Positions 5,796 to 9,445 of a DNA stretch of 9,445 nucleotides are shown here, piece by piece (positions within the stretch are counted from its first letter, which is position 1; every line of letters begins with the position of its first letter). Below the pieces are notes generated by a model, which was not told the DNA's origin, ran no database searches, and saw nothing but the letters and a program-made list of their open reading frames with translations. The stretch is from Anaerolineales bacterium. GTDB taxonomy: Bacteria > Chloroflexota > Anaerolineae > 4572-78 > NAK82. The stretch covers positions 7,122 through 16,566 of the forward strand of contig JAHELX010000065.1 in assembly GCA_024643945.1 (NCBI GenBank), given 5' to 3'. Position numbers and translations under genes: made by a program.

Positions 5796-7709
5796 ATGTC
5801 TAAAATTATAGGAATTGACCTGGGTACAACCAACAGCGTGGTAGCAGTCATGGAAGGGGGGGACCCGACGGTAATTCCGACCGCCGAAGGCGGTCGCCTC
5901 TGCCCATCCGTGGTGGCTTTCACCAAGAGTGGTGAGCGATTGGTTGGACAGACAGCCAAACGCCAGGCCGTGGTCAACTCTGACAACACCCTCTATTCAA
6001 TCAAGCGCCTCATCGGTCGTCGCTACGAAGAAACCGAAATTGAGCGCAAGATGCTGGCCTACCAGGTCGTCGAGGGGCCGAGTGGTGACGCCCGCATTCA
6101 TGTACCCATTAATAATAAAACCTACACGCCGCAGGAAATCAGCTCGATGGTATTGGCCAAGCTCAAGGCCGACGCCGAGGCTTATCTGGGCGAGTCGGTC
6201 ACCCAGGCGGTCATCACCGTGCCTGCCTACTTCAATGACAGCCAACGCCAGGCGACCAAAGACGCCGGCAAGATCGCCGGACTGGAAGTTTTGCGCATCA
6301 TCAACGAGCCAACGGCAGCCGCCCTGGCCTATGGGCTGGACAAAAAGGAAAACGAAACCATTCTGGTCTGGGACCTGGGTGGTGGCACTTTTGATGTGAG
6401 TGTGCTTGAAGTGGGCGAAGGTGTAATCGAGGTGAAGTCCACCAACGGCGACACCCACCTGGGCGGGGACGACTGGGACCAACGCATCGTGGACTGGATC
6501 GCCGACGAGTTCCGCAAAGAGCAGGGGATCGACCTGCGCCAGGACCGGCAGGCACTTCAGCGGCTGAAGGAAGCCGCCGAGAAGGCCAAGGTCGAGTTGA
6601 GCAGCGTGCTCGAAACGGAGATCAACCTGCCCTTTATCACTGCCGACGCCAGTGGGCCCAAGCACCTGCAAATGAAGCTGACCCGCAGCAAGTTCGAGCA
6701 GTTGACCGAAAACCTGGTCAATCGCTGCCGGGAACCTTTTGAACGCGCCCTGGCGGATGCCAGGCTCAAGCCAGCGGACATCAGCGAGGTGGTATTGGTG
6801 GGCGGCGCTACCCGCATGCCCATGATACAAGACCTGGTGCGGGAACTGACCGGCGGCAAAGAGCCACACAAAGGCGTCAACCCGGACGAAGTCGTGGCCG
6901 TGGGCGCGGCTATCCAGGCCGGCGTGCTGGGTGGAGAGGTGAAGGACGTGCTGCTGCTGGATGTGACGCCTCTGTCGCTGGGTGTTGAGACCTTGGGGGG
7001 CGTGATGACCGTGCTCATCCCGCGTAACACCACCATTCCTTCCCACAAGAGTGAGGTCTTCAGCACCGCCGAGGACGGTCAGACAGCGGTAGATATCAAG
7101 GTGTTCCAGGGTGAGCGGCCCATGGCTGCCGACAATATGTTGCTGGGTCAATTCCGGTTGGACGGTATCCCGCCCGCGCCCCGCGGTATGCCGCAAATCG
7201 AGGTAGGCTTTGACATTGATGCCAACGGCATCTTGAACGTGAACGCCGCAGACAAAGCGACCGGGCGAGAACAGAAAATCACCATTACCGCCAGCACTAA
7301 CCTGGGCCAGGCGGACATCGATCGCATGATGCGTGAGGCCGAACAACACAAAGCCGAAGACGTGCGCCGCAAAGAGATCGTGGATGCGCGCAACCAGGCC
7401 GACAACCTGGCCCACCAGGTAGAAAAGACCCTGACAGATCTGGGCGACAAGGTAGATGGTGCTACCCGGGGCGACCTGGAAGCCAAGATCAACGACGTGC
7501 GCGAGGCCATCAAGACCGACGACGTGACGCGTATTAAGCGAACCATGGAGGCCTTGCAGCAGGCAAGTATGAAACTGGGTGAAACCATGTACGCCGGGCA
7601 ACCTGGCGCTACCCCCGGTGCTGCTCCTGGCAGCAACGGGACTGGCGGCGCTGAAGGTACCGGTGAGGGTGAAGGAGACGTGGTCGAAGGCGAGTTTACC
7701 GAAGCGTAA
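5796..7709 (+). CDS. dnaK: Molecular chaperone DnaK (Hsp70)
   Basis: Full-length cytoplasmic Hsp70 of 637 residues, the ATP-driven chaperone that binds exposed hydrophobic segments with help from DnaJ and GrpE. The nucleotide-binding domain (1-382) shows [11 protein letters not shown] (4-14), [12 protein letters not shown] (169-180), [10 protein letters not shown] (191-200) and [11 protein letters not shown] (332-342). The interdomain linker [13 protein letters not shown] (384-396) leads into the substrate-binding domain (to about 500), followed by the helical lid and a disordered Gly/Ala/Glu-rich tail ending [10 protein letters not shown], in keeping with the acidic EEVD-like ends of bacterial DnaK. 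The ATG has an excellent ribosome site, GGGAGG at 5781-5786. Neither grpE nor dnaJ precedes or follows it in this window, so this is a dnaK separated from its usual operon, perhaps one of several copies. No CIRCE operator was found. Confidence 0.98.
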   Translation: MSKIIGIDLGTTNSVVAVMEGGDPTVIPTAEGGRLCPSVVAFTKSGERLVGQTAKRQAVVNSDNTLYSIKRLIGRRYEETEIERKMLAYQVVEGPSGDARIHVPINNKTYTPQEISSMVLAKLKADAEAYLGESVTQAVITVPAYFNDSQRQATKDAGKIAGLEVLRIINEPTAAALAYGLDKKENETILVWDLGGGTFDVSVLEVGEGVIEVKSTNGDTHLGGDDWDQRIVDWIADEFRKEQGIDLRQDRQALQRLKEAAEKAKVELSSVLETEINLPFITADASGPKHLQMKLTRSKFEQLTENLVNRCREPFERALADARLKPADISEVVLVGGATRMPMIQDLVRELTGGKEPHKGVNPDEVVAVGAAIQAGVLGGEVKDVLLLDVTPLSLGVETLGGVMTVLIPRNTTIPSHKSEVFSTAEDGQTAVDIKVFQGERPMAADNMLLGQFRLDGIPPAPRGMPQIEVGFDIDANGILNVNAADKATGREQKITITASTNLGQADIDRMMREAEQHKAEDVRRKEIVDARNQADNLAHQVEKTLTDLGDKVDGATRGDLEAKINDVREAIKTDDVTRIKRTMEALQQASMKLGETMYAGQPGATPGAAPGSNGTGGAEGTGEGEGDVVEGEFTEA

Positions 7710-7766
7710 CTCACAGCTTCGCAGACAACCGGGTCTCACTGCAGGTCGGTTCGACATCCAATAGTA

Positions 7767-7861
7767 AGGTGCCCGGCACTTCATCGACAGAAATGCACCA
7801 CGTCCGGGCCGCTGTCAGACGCCAGATTATGGCTTGAAGGCCGCAAAAGTGCCGGGCACCT
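7767..7861. repeat. REP-like pair of inverted palindromes (BIME-like)
   Basis: AGGTGCCCGGCACTT (7767-7781) and AAGTGCCGGGCACCT (7847-7861) are perfect 15-base inverted copies. Each arm is itself a hairpin, GTGCC-C-GGCAC plus flanking pairs. The 65 bases between contain a further GACAG (7786-7790)/CTGTC (7812-7816) stem. Two palindromes in opposite orientation around a short insert is the form of REP doublets that are moved by REP-associated tyrosine transposases; the transposase gene is not here. It lies in the 283-base gap after dnaK and may also stabilise the 3' end of that mRNA. Confidence 0.7.
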
Positions 7862-7927
7862 GAGCAGTTACGTGGCATCTAAGGAAACCAGTTTCAACCT
7901 GTAGTGAGGCCCGTGCCAGGCCAATGA

Positions 7928-7960
7928 AAGGGGGCGGCGGCCGGCTAACGCCGCCCCTTT
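7928..7960 (+). terminator. GC-rich terminator-like hairpin before the Sec-glutaredoxin gene
   Basis: GGGGCGGCG (7931-7939) pairs perfectly with CGCCGCCCC (7949-7957), extended outward by a G-T wobble and two A-T pairs, with a 9-base loop. The stem ends in TTT, a short U-tract. It lies 218 bases after dnaK and 32 bases before the glutaredoxin ATG, so it probably ends the dnaK transcript; if it did so completely the next gene would need a promoter within 32 bases, which I cannot see, so partial read-through is likely. Confidence 0.55.
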
Positions 7961-7992
7961 GAGCTACATTGCGAGCAGGAATAGGTATCATT

Positions 7993-8493
7993 ATGAGCGT
8001 AATTGTTTATACCACCCCGACCTGACCCTACTGCCGCATGGTGAAAGAGTTTCTTTCACAACGAAGCATTTCGTTCGTCGAAAAGGACGTGTCGATGGAC
8101 CGGGCAGCCGCCGTGGACATGGTGCGACGCACCGGCCAGCAGGGCGTACCTGTCACCGAGATTGACGGTGAATTCGTCATCGGTTTTGACCGGCCCCGGC
8201 TGGAACGCCTGCTGCACCAGGCGTCACGCCCCACACTGGGCGTGAGTGTGGCTGACGCGTCTCGACACGCACCAGCCGTGGGACAGGGAGCTTACGTCGG
8301 CAAAGTCCGCGCTGGCTCCGCGGCCCAACGAGCCGGCCTGAAAAAGGGGGACGTCATCACCGAAATCGGCAGCCGTCCTATCCCTGACGCCGCCACGCTG
8401 GTGAACCTTTCCCGCCGTATCGCGCCAGGACAACAAGTACGCGTGCGTTTCGTGCGAGATGGCCGGACACAGGAGACGGCTCTCGTTTTGTAG
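7993..8493 (+). CDS. Selenocysteine-containing glutaredoxin fused to a PDZ domain (UGA=Sec at 8023)
   Basis: Read through an in-frame UGA, this gene gives 166 residues. The N-terminal half (1-76) is a glutaredoxin of the YruB/NrdH-like type: MSVIVYTTPT, then UGA as residue 11, then PYC (C14), the cis-proline segment GQQGVPV (P53) and GFDRPRLERLL (64-74). The UGA replaces the nucleophilic Cys of TPTCPYC, and a SECIS-type hairpin follows, so residue 11 is best read as selenocysteine. A short linker joins a PDZ domain (about 82-166) with LGVSV, GAYVGKVRAGSAAQRAGLKKGDVI (split across residues 99-122) and TLVNLSRR, as in HtrA-type proteases but with no protease domain. No signal peptide or membrane helix is present, so it should be cytoplasmic. 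The ATG at 7993 has AGGT six bases upstream. The alternative, a start at ATG 8038, would leave a headless glutaredoxin. Other possibilities are a recent nonsense mutation or a read error. Confidence 0.88.
8023..8059 (+). promoter_or_regulatory. Bacterial SECIS element with Sec UGA codon
   Basis: The UGA is 8023-8025. GTGAAAGA (8041-8048) pairs perfectly with TCTTTCAC (8052-8059) around the loop GTT (8049-8051). The loop G stands 24 bases after the UGA, and the apical loop begins with G-U, the bases that SelB recognises in well-studied bacterial SECIS elements. The hairpin is inside the coding frame, as is usual for bacteria, encoding V17-K18-E19-F20-L21-S22. Sec insertion would need selA, selB, selC and selD elsewhere in the genome. 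Confidence 0.8.
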
Positions 8494-8512
8494 CGCCCTG
8501 AATGGGAGCGTA

Positions 8513-8534
8513 CTGTCAGCCTGGTGGCAGTCAG
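8513..8534 (+). terminator. Weak hairpin after the Sec-glutaredoxin gene
   Basis: CTGTCAGCC (8513-8521) and GGCAGTCAG (8526-8534) can pair over nine positions with two mismatches around TGGT, 20 bases after the stop codon. An AT-rich stretch (ATTTAATGTTT) follows but not a clean U-run. A terminator is possible but not well supported. Confidence 0.3.
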
Positions 8535-8569
8535 ATTTAATGTTTGATTAACCTATTTTCGATAAATTG

Positions 8570-8578
8570 TGGTACAAT
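8570..8578 (+). promoter_or_regulatory. Extended -10 promoter of the metallopeptidase gene
   Basis: TGGTACAAT fits the extended -10 form TGnTAnnnT, which can work without a good -35; none is seen at 17 bases. Transcription near 8585 would give a leader of about 190 bases that carries the large hairpin at 8634-8700. Confidence 0.5.
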
Positions 8579-8613
8579 AAAGCAAATCATATTCCGATGT
8601 GAACCAAGTGCGT

Positions 8614-8716
8614 TGCACCTTTCAATGGGTCTGTCCCAAATTTCAGGTGCTAGACCCTAAGGGTTTCAGAAAACCCTTAGGGTCTGCCAAGAATTTGGGA
8701 TGCACCCCCTTTCAAT
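8614..8716. repeat. Nested inverted repeat flanked by short direct repeats
   Basis: AGACCCTAAGGGTTT (8652-8666) and AAACCCTTAGGGTCT (8671-8685) form a perfect 15-bp stem with a CAGA loop. Outside it a second pair of arms, TCCCAAATTTC (8634-8644) and GAATTTGGGA (8691-8700), matches apart from one missing A. The whole is flanked by TGCACC-TTTCAAT (8614-8626) and TGCACC-CCC-TTTCAAT (8701-8716). No U-run follows, so it is not a plain terminator. It looks like a small dispersed palindromic element, or an RNA structure in the leader of the metallopeptidase gene. Confidence 0.65.
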
Positions 8717-8774
8717 TACAGCGGCAGGAATTTCGGAATAGTTATGTGTGAATCCGGAAACGAGGTGATATTCT

Positions 8775-9445
8775 ATGTTCTACCCAATTTGGTACAACCC
8801 ACTCTTCTTGATCTTTATGATACCGGCGCTCATCCTGGGCATTATTGCCCAGGCGGCAGTAAAAGGCCGGTTCGACAAATATTCGAAGGTTCGCACGCTG
8901 CGGGGCCTGACCGGCGCCCAGGCGGCCCGGGAGATTCTCGACAGCAACGGGCTGTATGACGTTAGCATTGAGGAAGCGGGTGGCTTTCTGAGCGATCACT
9001 ACGATCCGCGCAGCCGAACGCTACGCCTGTCACCGCAGGTGGCGCGCAACCCCTCGGTGGCCTCGGTAGGCGTGGCCGCCCACGAATCGGGCCACGCGCT
9101 GCAGCACGCCAAAGGCTACCTGCCGCTGCAAGTTCGCAGTGCGATGGTCCCGGCCGTTCAATTTGGCTCGTGGCTGGGCCCGCTTGTCATCATGGCCGGC
9201 ATCCTGCTGGAAGCCTTGATGGGCGCCTTTGCCTTGGGCAATGCACTGGCATGGTTTGGCGTGGCCCTCTTCGGCACCGTGACCGCTTTCTCCTTCGTCA
9301 CCCTGCCCGTCGAGCTGGACGCCAGTGCCCGGGCCAAGAAGCTGCTCTACCAGTACAACATCGTCGACCGCCGCGAGTTGGATGGCGTGAACAAAGTGCT
9401 CAACGCTGCTGCCTGGACCTACGTAGTCGCCGCCCTCTCGGCACT
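8775..9445 (+). CDS. Membrane zinc metallopeptidase, YugP-like (3' end cut by window)
   Basis: The first 223 residues of a membrane-bound zinc peptidase of the YugP family (Pfam Zn_peptidase_2), which usually has about 225-230 residues, so only a few are missing. An N-terminal membrane helix (about 9-28, PLFLIFMIPALILGIIAQ) is followed by a soluble part with LTGAQAAREIL (45-55), a FLSDHYDPRSRTLRLS stretch (71-86) and the zinc site HESGH (103-107, in GVAAHESGHALQH). Two hydrophobic segments (about 131-155 and 156-178) follow, then ELDAS (180-184), whose E180 is the likely third zinc ligand. The ATG has a near-perfect ribosome site, GAGGTGAT (8763-8770), which decides the start over an overlapping frame at 8744. 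The substrates of this family are not well defined; a role in membrane-protein quality control would fit the neighbouring chaperone and PDZ genes, but that is inference. Confidence 0.92.
   Translation, partial: MFYPIWYNPLFLIFMIPALILGIIAQAAVKGRFDKYSKVRTLRGLTGAQAAREILDSNGLYDVSIEEAGGFLSDHYDPRSRTLRLSPQVARNPSVASVGVAAHESGHALQHAKGYLPLQVRSAMVPAVQFGSWLGPLVIMAGILLEALMGAFALGNALAWFGVALFGTVTAFSFVTLPVELDASARAKKLLYQYNIVDRRELDGVNKVLNAAAWTYVVAALSA

Noticed and set aside
7748..7760. GGTTCGACATCC, resembling a tRNA T-loop.
   Set aside because: No matching T-stem, anticodon arm or acceptor stem around it.
5997..7784. Long open frame on the minus strand opposite dnaK (about 595 codons).
   Set aside because: It mirrors the codon bias of dnaK, has no family resemblance and no ribosome site, and dnaK on the plus strand is certain.
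7959..8165. Plus-strand open frame across the start of the Sec-glutaredoxin gene.
   Set aside because: Wrong frame, no recognisable protein, and overlaps the glutaredoxin coding sequence.
8038..8493. Glutaredoxin-PDZ gene starting at ATG 8038.
   Set aside because: There is no ribosome site before it and it would lack the first beta strand and both active-site residues; the frame continues upstream through the UGA to a good start at 7993.
8744..8959. Open frame starting ATG 8744 across the metallopeptidase start.
   Set aside because: Different frame from the HESGH protein, without a comparable ribosome site; the GAGGTGAT site points to ATG 8775.

Overview
This 9.4 kb window looks like the chromosome of a free-living bacterium, most likely a member of the Chloroflexota (Anaerolineae/Caldilineae-like). 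That placement is an inference from style: long Thr/Pro-rich linkers in a large FHA membrane protein, a KdpE-like regulator ending in a WGVGYRF wing, several single-gene transcription units, and moderately high GC. No rRNA, tRNA, CRISPR array or complete transposon was seen.

Layout. Positions 23-715 (minus) encode an OmpR/KdpE-type response regulator. A 500 bp AT-rich gap follows, ending in a near-consensus promoter that drives an APH-family phosphotransferase (1222-2202, plus, TTG start). Converging on it is a stand-alone receiver protein (2250-2639, minus) with its own near-perfect promoter. Then come a 767-residue FHA-transmembrane-extracellular protein (2924-5227, plus) and a strong hairpin. 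From there to the end all genes are on the plus strand: a small seven-cysteine metal-binding protein (5428-5643), DnaK (5796-7709), a REP-like inverted repeat and a terminator-like hairpin, a glutaredoxin-PDZ fusion (7993-8493), a second structured repeat, and a YugP-like membrane zinc metallopeptidase that runs off the window (8775-9445+).

Main discovery. The glutaredoxin gene has an in-frame UGA (8023-8025) exactly where the catalytic Cys of the CPYC motif belongs, giving T-P-T-U-P-Y-C. Starting 15 nt after it is a perfect 8-bp hairpin with a GUU loop (8041-8059), the layout of a bacterial SECIS element. The protein is therefore most likely a selenoprotein: a Sec-glutaredoxin of the YruB/NrdH-like type fused to a C-terminal PDZ domain. 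Conventional gene calling would start at the internal ATG 8038 and lose the active site.

How the genes may fit together. The right half reads as a stress and protein-quality neighbourhood (thiol-metal protein, Hsp70, selenol redox-PDZ protein, membrane protease). The left half is signalling: two response regulators with no histidine kinase in view, and an FHA protein that could link phospho-Thr recognition inside the cell to an external binding domain. Co-regulation is not shown by the sequence; most genes appear to have their own promoters.
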